Position numbers and translations under genes: made by a program
Shown here: positions 24,065-34,921 of the stretch, one piece after another
Layout: the number at the start of each line of letters is the position of its first letter
How positions within the stretch are numbered: the first letter of the stretch is position 1
The notes under the pieces: generated by a model
What the model was told of the DNA's origin: nothing
Databases searched by the model: none
What the model saw: only the letters and a program-made list of their open reading frames with translations
Origin: Megamerina dolium
Lineage: Eukaryota; Arthropoda; Insecta; Diptera; Megamerinidae
Direction: 5' to 3'
NCBI GenBank assembly: GCA_963854835.1
Contig: OY978530.1
Coordinates: forward strand, 20,115,437 to 20,179,436
Length of the DNA stretch: 64,000 bases

Positions 24065-25926
24065 AGCGGTATAGAGAGAAAAGGATTTCAGAGAGACATC
24101 TTTTCAGGCGCAAGAAGAGGGAGTTGGAAAGACGCGAGTGTGAGGAGATAGAGATGTGTACCGACAAGAATGAGACTCGAAAATTCTTTGAAAAGATCAA
24201 GCGCCTGAGTGGAGGTTTAAATCCCGGAGCCTTTTCTTGTCGTGATGGAAATGGGAATCTGGTTACGGATGTCCAGAGTGTACTGAGCCTATGGAGGGAA
24301 CACTTCTCCACGTTACTGAATGGCGATGCTACGAACAATTCTGCCAGTGGAGGAGTTTGCCCGATAACCCCAATTACAGATGATGGTGTTGATATTCCAC
24401 CACCCGACTATGACGAGGTTGAAACGGCCATTTTAAGGCTGAAGAACAACAAAGCTGCAGGTGCTGATGGCCTGCCTGCCGAGTTGTTTAAGACCAGAGG
24501 CGATGAGCTGCTCACCCGCAAGCACCAGCTCATAAGCAGAATATGGTCAGATGAAAGCATGCCTGATGATTGGAGGCTCAGTGTTCTCTGTCCTGTACAT
24601 AAAAAAGGAGACCCCACAATTTGCGCCAACTACCGTGGAATAAGTCTCCTGAGCATCTCATACAAGGTTCTATCGAGCGTACTGTGTGAAAGGTTGAAGC
24701 CTATACTCAGCAACCTGATTGGACCTTATCAGTGTGGCTTCAGACCTGGTAAATCTACCATCGACCAGATTTTCACACTGCGCCAAATCCTGGAGAAGAC
24801 CCAAGAAAAACAGATCGACACACACCACATATTTGTTGATTATAAAGCCGTTTTCGACAGTCCGGTAAGGGATTACCTCTACGCAACAATGTCTGAGTTC
24901 GGTATTCGACTTGGTAGAATGACACTGCATAACTTCCGTTGTGCAGTGAAAATTGGGAAGGACCTCTCCGCACCGTTTAATACCGAACGGGGTTTCAGAC
25001 AAGGTCATTCGTTATCGTGCGACTTCTTCAATCTTATTATGGAGAAAATAATACGAGCTGCTGATCTACGACATAATGGCACTATCTTCAACAAAAGTGT
25101 CATGCTGTTAGCGTATGCTGATGATATTGACATAATCGGCATGAACACGCGAGCAGTCAGTGCAGCATTCTCAGAGTTGGAAAGAGAGTCGCGTCGGATG
25201 GGTCTCACGGTGAACGTGGGCAAGACGAAGTATCTAATGTCAACAAACAAAGAGTCCCGGCGTCTTGGACAGCACGTCACTGTTGACAACTACGCTTTTG
25301 AAGTAGTAAGGGACTTTGTCTATCTTGGAACCAGCATTAACAGCAGTAATGACGTCAGCTTGGAGATCATGCGTAGGATAACTCTTGCTAACAGGTGTTA
25401 CTTTGGGCTGAGTAAGCAATTGAGAAGTCGAGCCCTCTCTCCAAGAACGAAAACTACACTCTACAAGTCTCTCATCATGCCTGCCCTAACATATGGCGCT
25501 GAAGCCTGAACAATTTCCACCTCGGATGAGCGAATTCTTGGGGTTTTCGAGAGAAAAGTCCTACGTAAGATCTTTGGACCTATTTGCGTTGGTGGCGAGT
25601 ACCGAATAAGGTACAACCATGTACGAGCTGTATGCCGATATTGACATAGTAAAGCGCATCAAAATCCAGCGGCTGCGCTGGCTAGGTCATGTCGAGCGAA
25701 TGGAAGAACACGCTCCAGCTAAGAAGGTGTTATATTCGGAACCCGCTGGAGGACGGCGCAGAAGAGGAAGACCAAACCTCCGGTGGAAAGACCAAGTACT
25801 GGAGAACCTGACGGCGCTTGGAATTTCTAACTGGCGCCAGCTAGCGAAGAACAGAGATGGCTGGCGAAGCATGTTATTTTCGGCCTAAATCGATATTCGG
25901 TTGTTATGGCCACATAAGAAGAAGAA
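24065..25926 (+). mobile_element. RTE-clade LINE copy 5, 5'-truncated, inserted in BEL gag
   Basis: Begins in the basic linker after the endonuclease and ends with the RTE 3' UTR and an AAG tail. It is flanked by GAACGTTACAAT (24053-24064) and GAACGTCACAAT (25927-25938), a 12-bp duplication with one mismatch. That supports target-primed insertion. Confidence 0.9.
24066..25888 (+). pseudogene. RTE reverse transcriptase, copy 5
   Basis: One frame is open to 25509. It includes KNNKAAGADGLPAELFK, YRGISLLSISYKVLSSVL, QCGFRPGKSTIDQIFTL, the DYKAVFDS block, GFRQGHSLSCDF (Asp to His in GDSL) and AYADDIDIIGMN. A TGA at 25507 replaces the Trp of GAEAWTIS. A 5-bp deletion near 25618 then shifts the frame of the C-terminal HVERMEEHAPAKKV and GRRRRGRPNLRW block. 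It lacks the endonuclease, so it is dead on arrival. Confidence 0.93.
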
Positions 25927-25938
25927 GAACGTCACAAT

Positions 25939-27010
25939 GTAATCAGAAAGCACAAATTGTACACTAATTGTGCCACGACTAGTTGCACTAGCCAATTCTC
26001 ATGCTCCGCATGTAGAAAACGGCATCATTCATTGCTGCATTGACTGGAAAATCCGTCCAGTACTCTTTCTGAATCAGTTACCGTAGTAACCCCAACAGCG
26101 ACATCAGTTAAAGTGTCTGGCGTCTGATTCTCAGCGACAAGCTGTTTCCAAAGAGAAACAGCATATCACGTCCATTACGACAACCCACCTTCCCATAAAT
26201 CCAACAGCTCGTAGAAGGATTTTATCATTTTGCAATAAAATATGGCAGTGGCAATTTCCGGACAGTTCCTGTTCGTCTTCTCCTGACCTACGCTATGAGC
26301 ATCATACCGCAAATAACAGTCGGAAGTAACCAAAATGTGAGAATTCCATCTAAAGTCGTACAAATAAAAATGCGTCAAATGTTACTGTTACGAATACATG
26401 CTGCCCGCTATGTAGGAGCATGCACTCCCTCCGACAATGTGAAAAGTTCTCTTCACTTATAGTGAAGGAGAAAATTTCCATTGCAAACAAATACTGTATT
26501 TGCGTTAACTGCTTGGCAACTTCGCATACTCTTGCAGAGTGCCACGGCCATGGTTCTTGACGTTTTTGTGGAAAACCGCACCATTCCCTGCTCCACCAAA
26601 TGAAGCATAATACAAAAATGAGATGTAATTCCCCAAAATCTTCGACTTTTTGACCGAAAACAAAATTGCGACCTTACAGGTCGTGTAACACCCGTCAGAG
26701 ATGATGATAACTCGGTCGACACTTCGAGCAATGACATTGACAGAAAACTTGATGTCTAAATAGCTCTTCACGAAAAGGCATCGTTCACTAAACGATAGAA
26801 AGCCCTTTTGGGCTTTGCCGAGGAATCTACTCTCGCCCAATTGTTGTCTCGGAAATTTTGATGCGATAGTGTGGCCTGGTAATACTGACTGGAGCCACGA
26901 CAACATTAAGTTTACTTCCGAACGGTGTTCACCTGTCGCGAAGCAATTTTATATTATTCCCTCAGTAACAACTTGTCATAATAACGCTTTCAAAAGAATT
27001 CTGTGATAAA
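25939..27010 (+). pseudogene. BEL/Pao gag/pol continuation, degraded
   Basis: Continues the element interrupted by RTE copy 5. It has SCSACRKRHHSLLH, then at 26400-26600 a zinc-finger block (CPLCRSMHSLRQCEKFSSL, YCICVNCLATSHTLAECHGH) and a following Lys/His HSLLHQ segment. Downstream (26680-27000) broken frames keep acidic residues and a LLGFAEE stretch that may be the protease-to-RT region. Heavily mutated. Confidence 0.6.
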
Positions 27011-28480
27011 ACGGAGAGTAAGTGTACTGTGTACACTTATACTTAGCTTCAGCACAGTATTCCGCCATATGAGGTCATATATTATTTTAGGCCTAGCCTA
27101 AGTCCGATCATGTAGGAAAAACATTAAATGCAGCCATAGATTGCAAAACTGAAGTAGGAGACATAAGAAATATAAGTGCAAAAAAACTTTTGACTAAAAA
27201 GTCAAAGTATATATGTATAACGTAATGTAAATGGCGTGGCATCGGGGACGTATCTGAAAAATATCACTGAAGTGATGAACTATGCGTTGTTGTTCGCTGG
27301 ACATCAACCATGTCAAAATGGTGCTGGACTTCTTCGCTAGGAATCATAACATCCCAATCTTACTTTACCTAAAGTAAGAGGCACTAGCATAATTATCGAC
27401 GAACAAGCAAAATAGATGGGACTGACTTTTTATAGAAAGCTCAGTTGGAAACCTAATATAGAGGGAAAATTTCAAACGCTTTATCTCGTTCCAAGAAGGT
27501 TATAGGTAAGAATAGTTATGAATTGAAAAATCATGTCTTGGTTATAAACCGTGGTTGTGACGCCAATTCTTTTCTATGGTATATTATTCCGTCAAGGGAA
27601 GAATGGAATAACGGTATTATCGTTGAAAATGGAATTTATTCGGTTCAATCATGTGTGAATCGCTACCAATTGGAAGGGAAGGTAGGAGGTGGCGTTTTTT
27701 TCTGATTTGCTTCGCGTTAGGCTTAAGTTTCGGCTATCCGACTTCTGCAGCGTTTTTCATCTCAATATCATTACCGTACATGGAGCGGCAATGTGACTTC
27801 GGTACAAAGTAATATCCTACAAGGACATCTATGCTTACGCCCACAATCAAGCAGCAAATTTACAGCACTTAGCTTTAAATGAGGGTTATCTCTTCACAGG
27901 ATTTCGGAGCATTATAATGTATATATTGTATGGGTACTAGAGCGTAGGGACATTCCAGGTAATTGTGAGGCATATGAGTTGGCTAGATTGTGCACTAAAT
28001 TGCCAGTGATAGATCCATCTCATCAATCAGGGATTGCAATTGCAACATAATGGCTTTTTATAACACAACACTTTCTCACTATAGCCAATATAAGATGGCA
28101 ACATGAGAGAAAAATCTGGCCTACACTCGGCAGCGGAAGAATTCGTTCTCTGGTGGCAATGTGTTGGACAATAAATAGCGATATACTTGCAATTCTCACA
28201 GTCCACAGTAGATGTCAGGGACATTACTCTTTCTTAAATGAAGGCAACGTAGGTCTTAAGAAGCATCACCGATGCACGGTACTACAACGGGCCAATTTTC
28301 TGGCCTAAGATTATTTATTTCGACTTCATTGGATTATAACGATTCATTCTCAGAAATCAAAAATGGCTTAAATGATTGGAACTCACCTTTTTTGGCTCAT
28401 AACTCCATAATAGGTTGCTTTCACCCCACGTTTTTATGTTTTATGTATATATTTTATATATGTTTTATGCGTTTAATTAA
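27011..28480. other. No clearly recognised feature
   Basis: About 1.5 kb without a supported gene. Short open frames (for example 27523-27705, plus) have no recognisable domain. If the TGF-beta exon to the right is genuine, this is the beginning of its next intron. Confidence 0.3.
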
Positions 28481-28529
28481 GACGCTTCTAACGATATATA
28501 ACTTTATTCAAAATATGACTATGACTTAC

Positions 28530-29690
28530 CTTCGCCATATTTGGCAATTGATTTAAACCCAAGCCATCCATAACAAGACGTATTAATTTTTGATTATCTT
28601 CAGTAGTTTGAAAACTGCTCGGTTGTAAAACTAAATCCTCTTCATGATCATCATTTTTACGAGCATAATTGTCAATGCTATCATAATCATACTGCTCTGT
28701 GTTATCATCACCTGCATGATTTGTATTATCACCGCTGCTATAAAATTTCATATTATTACGATCCAAGCCAACGTCATTATTATTATCACTATCAATGCGA
28801 TTTCTATTCAATTTAACGTCGTAAATAGCTCCTATTTTTTTGTGATACAGATGATCATCATTATCATGCTTATTGTTACCATAATAATAAATATTATTAG
28901 GTGGATATAATTGCATACCTTCAAAAATACTAATTGTATTCTGAGGACTACGTTGAATACCATGTCGCCGTTTCTTCTTCAAACTCGGTATTTTGTCATT
29001 GAGGCTGTCATGGTCACTGCTATTATTGCTGTGTTTGCTGGTATATTTCGTTTTTGTTTTCAATTGATCATCATTATCATCATAATGATCGCGATCATGA
29101 TGATTAATACTAAATGGTTCACTATTATTATTGGCTATAAGATGATCATTATAACTAAAACTATGATTGTTTTTGTTGTTTATAAAATATTGTTTATGTT
29201 GTTGTTGCTTTGTCTCTACTAAATTTCTAAATATCACTCTGAATTGATCATGTTGATGACGTAGTTTTTGGCATTGTGTCCATTCAATGGTAAATAAGAG
29301 CACTACAAATATGATTGTTGATAAATATTTTTGGAATCTGGTTGTTGTCGTTAGAATCGACGTGGTAAAGAAATAACGTGATGATCTGTTATTGCTTTTG
29401 CTAACCTTGCTGCTGTTCTTTTTCTTATTATTATTGGTGTTAGCGTTTTTCGGATGCTGCCGTTGTATATTGCTCTTATTTACTGTAATATTATTTAATT
29501 CACTATCATTAATTTTATGATCATAATGGTAGTTTCTGTTGTTGCTTTTGTTGATATTAATCTGTCTGCTGATGGTACTAAAGCTTTTTCTTTCTTTTCT
29601 TCGCTTCCTTTTATTTTTTGTTTGTGTTAAAATATTATTAACATGTTGTTGTTGTTCTTGGTCATTTGTTTGTAAGATCATCATCAACAT
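28530..29690 (-). CDS. TGF-beta-family ligand precursor, 5' coding exon (myoglianin-like candidate)
   Basis: 387 codons from ATG at 29690, with an in-frame TAA six codons upstream and a good fly start context. The exon ends at AAG followed by the donor GTAAGT (28524-28529). Residues 1-105 are basic and Asn-rich. A hydrophobic segment at about 121-134 (STIIFVVLLFTIEW) looks like a late signal peptide or anchor. Asn/His/Asp-rich low-complexity sequence follows. The last residues, LIRLVMDGLGLNQLPNMAK, match the start of the conserved TGF-beta prodomain (LxxLGLxxxPxM). The mature cystine-knot domain is not in the window. Myoglianin is the best candidate, from memory of the prodomain pattern; maverick is an alternative. 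Confidence 0.6.
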
Positions 29691-29825
29691 TTTTGAATTT
29701 CCTTGTTAATCAATACATTACCTATAAACACAGGTATGCAGGTAAGTTGGGCTGTTCGTTTATGAAGCTAGAGAGAATAGAGAAGTAAGTATAGAGAATG
29801 ATTAATGATAATGACAACTGTTATA
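29691..29825. other. Probable 5' UTR/upstream region of the TGF-beta-like gene
   Basis: 135 bp between the predicted start codon and the mariner end. No promoter element is assignable. The mariner may lie in the 5' UTR, in an intron or just upstream of the promoter. Confidence 0.35.
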
Positions 29826-31110
29826 CGAAGGCGGATTGATAACGAAGCTACCTAAGTAGGAAAAAAGCATTTTTTTTTCAAAAACCTTTTATTTGTCAAC
29901 ATGGTCTCCTTTTACTTCGACACACTTAGTAAGACGATATTCCAACTTTTTTATACCATCTGAATAATACGATTTCGGGAACCCTTCAAAATACGCATTA
30001 GTTTCGGTAATCACTTCTTCGTTTGAGCTGAATCTTTTTAATGCCAGCCATTTTTTTAAGTTTGGAAACAGGAAAATGTCACTAGGAGCTAAATCTGGAC
30101 TATTAGGTGGATGATCAACCAATTCGAAGTGTATTTCACGTAATTTTAGCATCGTATCTAATGCTGTGTGAACCGGTGCGTTGTCTTGAAGAAAGAGCAC
30201 TTTTTTCTTCTTTAAATGTGGTCGTTTTTTCTTGATTGCATTATTCAATTGATCCAATAATGCACGATAATACTTTCCTGTGATTGTGGATCCTTTTTCA
30301 AGATAATCGATAAGCAATATTCCGAGTGCATCCCAAAATACAGTGGCCATAACCTTGGCAGCCGATTTCACTGCCTTCGCCTTCTTCGGAGCACTTCCAC
30401 CAGCTTCCACCCATTGTTTCGATCGATTTTTGGTTTCAGGTGTGTAGTGGTGGACCCACGTTTCATCAACAGTTATTAATCGACGCCAAAAATCAACAGG
30501 ATTACGCTTTATCATGTCCAAACACCGCTGTGAATTGGTCTCTCGATCTCGTTTTTGTTCGACATTGAGCAAACGCGGCACCCATCTTGCCGATAGCTTT
30601 TTCATATGCAAATGTTCATGCAAAATGTTGAACACAGATTCATATGAGATGTTTACCATTTCAACAATCTCACGCAACTTGACTCGGCGATCATTTTTAA
30701 CGATATCGAGGATTTTCTTGATATTTTCTTCAGTAACCACCTCTTTTGGCCTTCCTGTTGATGGTGTTGTTGCAGTGCTTGTTCGGCCGCGTTTAAATTC
30801 AGCAATCCAATATTTTACCATGTAATTTGACGGAGTAGACTCACCGTAATGTTGATCGAGCTTTTCTTTTGTCTCTTTCGCCGTTTTCCCTTTCAGATAA
30901 TAGTGTTTAATTACTGCACGATTTTCGCTTTTTTCCATTTTTCAAGAAACGCAAAAGTTGGTTACTTCAAACGACTACAACAAATAAACTAATCGATGAA
31001 TTTGGGTGAAATTTTAACAGCTGACATTTGACAGATCGCAATTTCAAAAAAAGTTTTTGTGTTTGTGCTGCCTTTTTCGTACTTAGGTAGCTTCTTTATC
31101 AATCCGCCCG
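29826..31110 (-). mobile_element. irritans-subfamily mariner, apparently intact
   Basis: 1285 bp with inverted ends of about 40 bp (GGCGGATTGATAA, then GAAGCTACCTAAGTA) and TA at 29824-29825 and 31111-31112. The left terminus differs slightly (CGAAGGCGG versus CGGGCGG). It carries one uninterrupted transposase. Confidence 0.93.
29889..30938 (-). CDS. mariner transposase, full-length DD34D
   Basis: 349 residues, close to the usual 345-350. The N-terminal helix-turn-helix domains (about 1-110) include GRPKEVVTEENIKKI. The linker motif WVPRLL replaces the usual WVPHEL. Catalytic Asp residues lie in VDETWVHHYTPE, FLQDNAPVHTA and NSPDLAPSDIFLFP; the last normally starts with Tyr. SAAKVMATVFWDALGI matches the irritans type (Himar1-like). 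No stop or frameshift. Two motif substitutions leave activity uncertain. Confidence 0.93.
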   Translation of the reverse strand: MEKSENRAVIKHYYLKGKTAKETKEKLDQHYGESTPSNYMVKYWIAEFKRGRTSTATTPSTGRPKEVVTEENIKKILDIVKNDRRVKLREIVEMVNISYESVFNILHEHLHMKKLSARWVPRLLNVEQKRDRETNSQRCLDMIKRNPVDFWRRLITVDETWVHHYTPETKNRSKQWVEAGGSAPKKAKAVKSAAKVMATVFWDALGILLIDYLEKGSTITGKYYRALLDQLNNAIKKKRPHLKKKKVLFLQDNAPVHTALDTMLKLREIHFELVDHPPNSPDLAPSDIFLFPNLKKWLALKRFSSNEEVITETNAYFEGFPKSYYSDGIKKLEYRLTKCVEVKGDHVDK

Positions 31111-32465
31111 TAAATAAGTAGCTTTCTACAATTTAATTGGCTCTAAGAAATCAACTCTAACACATAAACCAAGTTGATAGGTTTTTTAGAGAACTTAAAT
31201 GAACTCATTGCGACAACGGTACTTGAACCGAATCAAAGAACAACGAAATGTAATAGTTTAATTTTATCGGAAAGTATTATTTATTCATTAATAAATATTT
31301 ATATACAAAAATTTTATTAACCAAGCTAATTTAGATATTTAATTTACCCAAATTCTGGCATTGCGAATAAAGAATCAGTTGAAATGAATGCATTCTGTCG
31401 CTTTTGAGGCGGTAATCGTATTTCCACAAGTACGTAAAATAAAGGCAAAATGAAAGTGTAATCAAAATTTTTGAATTAAGTAAAAAAGTTAAATAACAAT
31501 ATCCAGTATTAACATCCTCCCCTGCATAAGCTTTCCATCGTTGTAATTGCTGATTTCATAGGGCAAGAGATTGGTCAATATTGTTGCATGATGATATATT
31601 TTTCTTGAGTTGGCTGTTTTGAAGTTGTTAAGCTCTAAGAGTTTGATAGAAGATTCAACATTTTGTTGCTGATGTTGTTGCTCTCTTGTTATAAAAAGTT
31701 TACTACCTGTTCTAAATCCGTTTGTATCTGGTGCTGAGGTTTAGGCATTGGTGATGTAGTTAAATCGGATATAGCTGCTTACTTCAGCTGGCTTCCTCAG
31801 TACCCTTTTGAATTGCATGATCACCAATATACATTTCCAATAATTGATTGTAGCGAGCTTGTAAGATTTTTAATTTAGTATGCAGTCTGATTGCAGTGAG
31901 AGCAGCTCGGAGCCTGTTAGAACTAGTTGTGGACTTCTTTTTCATATATAGCGTTTGCATGAGAATCTAACGACATATATCCATTCATTTTTATGTTGCA
32001 GTATAGTAAATGTGAAGTCGTCAAGTATTTTGGGTAGATGACAGTTCGCTTGAGTGTTGTTATTATTAATTCTCGAATGTTCAAAGTGAGCTATTACGGT
32101 TTGACACATTCTCCAATGTTTAATTTTTTGACATAGATTGCGTAGTGCCTTTGTGCCATTTGAAAATGGTGCTAACTCTGACGAAAATCCTTCTAAGTGG
32201 TAATATGTTTTCAGTTTCCATTATGTGGCCAAAATTGCAGTTGTTCCAATTCTTTCGAAGTAAATACGACATTTTATCCAAATCGTCTATTTTGTATCCA
32301 CGCTCCTTAAACCAATGGTAGTATTATAAAGGTGATCAATAGAGTTGTAATGCCTTCGTGTATAGACGTACGCCTTTTCTTTGTTGGAACATTACCTTCC
32401 TCAATGTACTGATCCTGTACAATCTGCCTCCTGCAAGTACCAAAAATGCAAATGTTGGACTACTT
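31111..32465. other. AT-rich region, possible retroelement remains
   Basis: No gene supported. The minus strand near 31500-31950 has a broken frame with RLRAALTAIRLHTKLKILQ and KTANSRKIYHHATILT, of gag-like composition. It lies downstream (minus sense) of the BEL/Pao pol remnant and might be its 3' part. Not recognised. Confidence 0.3.
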
Positions 32466-33340
32466 ATTTTTTCATTTATTTATCGATTGGAGCTCACACA
32501 AATAATCTACTGAACGTGTGTTTCTTGAGGTATTTGAGATTTTCCTCAAAGTCTGACTGCTGTATTGTCCACACAATTCTAATTGATATTTTTTTAATTC
32601 ATTTACGGTTAAGGCAATCTCTGACTCTTGTGAGTGCTTTCTGGCATTATTGATGAATCTCAGCGAGTAACCTGTTACTCGTTGCATTGTTTTGAATGAG
32701 ATATTCTGTCGAATATTATAAATTATTCTCTCTTTATCAGTGCTAGCGGTTGTAACAGGAGTTGGTATCTCTTTTCGTTCCATATTGAAATCGTCATCGT
32801 GAGCTGATAATGCTTTTGAGTTTGGTTGTAGCCAAAAGCCTTCTTGATCGAACAAAATGTTGGCCCATAAAACGATAGGTTACATGGTAATAGCTTCATT
32901 GATAAAACATCAGCTGGGTTGTGTTGTGAGCTTACATGACGCCATTGTTCAGTAAAAGATCTTTCCTCAATGACGATTTGCTTCAAAAGTTTGGTCAGAT
33001 GATGAAGGTGAATTTATCCATGCCAACACGATTTATGCATTAGTCGAAAATTAGGTGGGTGCATCTAACTGTAGGTCTGATTTTACGCTCGTGGTCAGTT
33101 GAGCACCTAATACCGATGGGCGGAGTTTAAAGTGAGGAAAGGTTTGTAGCTTTAAAGGAGCCACTCGACACTTTGCACACAACAGCCTTATAGTTATTCG
33201 TCCTTCATTCAATGATAATCTGATGGAGATTGCAGCACTATAAGCTTTTTCAACAACATCGGAGAGGAAATTAGTTTTTGATACGATTTTCCCGTCAAAC
33301 ATGTATCGCCAGAATTGCATGTTGTTAAAATTTTCCAAAT
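32466..33340 (-). pseudogene. BEL/Pao pol remnant (RNase H region)
   Basis: Minus strand, broken frames. It reads KTNFLSDVVEKAYSAAISIR, LLCAKCRVAPLKLQTFP (the BEL AKxRVAPLK block), QWRHVSSQHNPADVLS (RNase H end) and FYGPTFCSIKKAF. Then come the spacer ERIIYNIRQNISFKTMQRVT and FINNARKHSQ..ALTVNELKK preceding integrase. Integrase was not found. Frameshifts near 33050, 32850 and 32740. Confidence 0.75.
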
Positions 33341-33659
33341 AGTTTCGGAACGTTGACTATTTTGTTTAAAGTTCTGCTGTTAATGCTTCATCCTATGTTA
33401 GTTTCAGTTGCCACAGGCCTTGAGTAAACCCTTTGCCATGACTATAATTGGTCCTATTATTTGTTTGTTTTCTTAATTTTTCCTTTAAAATTTATTCTTT
33501 ATATACATTAAGCTTTAGATTCCATTATACATATTATATAAATTTTAAGTATAACCATGTTTATCTTCGAACTCAATTTTTAAGATAAAACGCATGAACA
33601 AACCTTAAACTTGCTTTAATAGCAAGTGTATAGCATGTATTACTTCTTGAATTAGTTGA

Positions 33660-34790
33660 TCTAGCTGAAGTTTTATTTAATCTGTGTAAGGCATCATAAC
33701 GCATTCACCATATGTGCTTGGGAGGTCCGTAGTGCTGAGTTGCTGATGGATAGTGAATGAGAAAATTAAATTTCGGTGCTAAAGTTTATCGAACAGCTGC
33801 ATAAACAAATTAAGGTACAGTAGTAATTAAGCATTCTAAAGATACTAAATACTAAAGATATTTATCTCATTCATATCTGGTAGTAAAAGTAGGTCAATAA
33901 TTTTAATTAGGATAACTAAGAGCTCCCATGCCTCATCATCTTTTGATACTAAATCGCCTATAGTCATAGGAAAAAAATTAATTAAGGCCATGGTCTTTAA
34001 ATTGTTTGCCTTCGTCGCGGATATCAACATAGGAGGAGAAACGTTACCAACTTCAATTTCTCCATAAATTAACGTTTGTTTACTTTAGTTCAAGAGCTCA
34101 ATTGAGAAATATTTACATTTTCTAGGAAATAAAATAATGTTGTGGAAACTGTATAATGGCAAACACCCAGAAAGAAGTCATGCATAATATCGAAATAAAA
34201 ATTGTCCGTTACATGAGAAGATGGAATCTCATTGAACAATTTTCTTTAACACCGTTTAACTTTGGATTATTAATTAAAACATCTGCTTGGTAGTTTTCAA
34301 CATTGCGTAAAAAGCCAACGCTTTCGATCGATTCGATTTACATTTCGACTTTACCCTTTTTACAAGCTCCGCAATAAAATTTTGAATTGAAACTTGTGCA
34401 AAAGCTTAGCTTTGGGTTCAATCCCAGATTATCTCCGACAACAAATGCTAATACAAAGTAAATTTTGACAGTTTTGTTTTCTGATTTTAGTTGCAAACCC
34501 TCACTTTCCAATTTTAAACGAGCTATTAAAGATTGCAGTGAATAAATATTTCCAAATTAATTATGATCACTTGTTTTAAAGAAACCAGCCACAAATATTT
34601 TGTTCAATTTCTATAAATGGTCTCTTGGAATGGTTGCATAATTGTAACAAATTCCGCAAACAGATTGGTGTTAGAATGAAAGGAAAGTGGATTGTCTACA
34701 CAGAAATCATCTAAAAATAAAACAAAAGGAATTAATAATTTATGTGAAAACATTGCAGACTTTTTTTTCAAGAACTTCCTTGTATCAAGT
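33660..34790 (-). pseudogene. Remnant of an uncharacterised large protein found in many animal genomes (probably transposon-borne)
   Basis: One minus-strand region, broken by few stops, shows ordered conserved blocks: IPFVLFLDDFCVDNPLSFHS, KIYFVLAFVVGDNLGLN, FCTSFNSKFYCGACKKGK, MTIGDLVSKDDEAWELLVIL with IKIIDLLLLPDM, then PKFNFLIHYPS and GPPKHIWxMRYDALHRLNK. I know these blocks from recurrent, unnamed, multi-copy proteins of cnidarians, fish and insects, whose function I cannot state. It lies between a BEL remnant and a Gypsy that has lost its 3' end. An in-frame TAA follows KTSDHN near 34565. Confidence 0.5.
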
Positions 34791-34921
34791 TATTGTATTT
34801 ATGTGCTGATAAGTATAATGACTCAATATTGTTTCAAAAATGTTGTTCTTGGGTGCTCACGTCGTAGATAATGGTTTTCGTTTATATCTGCTTCTGCAAC
34901 ATAGAGTATTTTATACTTTCT

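Noticed and set aside
27523..27705. 60-codon plus-strand ORF containing NRGCDANSFLWYI
   Set aside because: No family recognised and no supporting neighbours; could be chance or an old element.
28644..29222. Plus-strand hydrophobic ORFs of Ile/Val repeats
   Set aside because: Antisense shadow of the Asn/Asp/His-rich TGF-beta-like exon.
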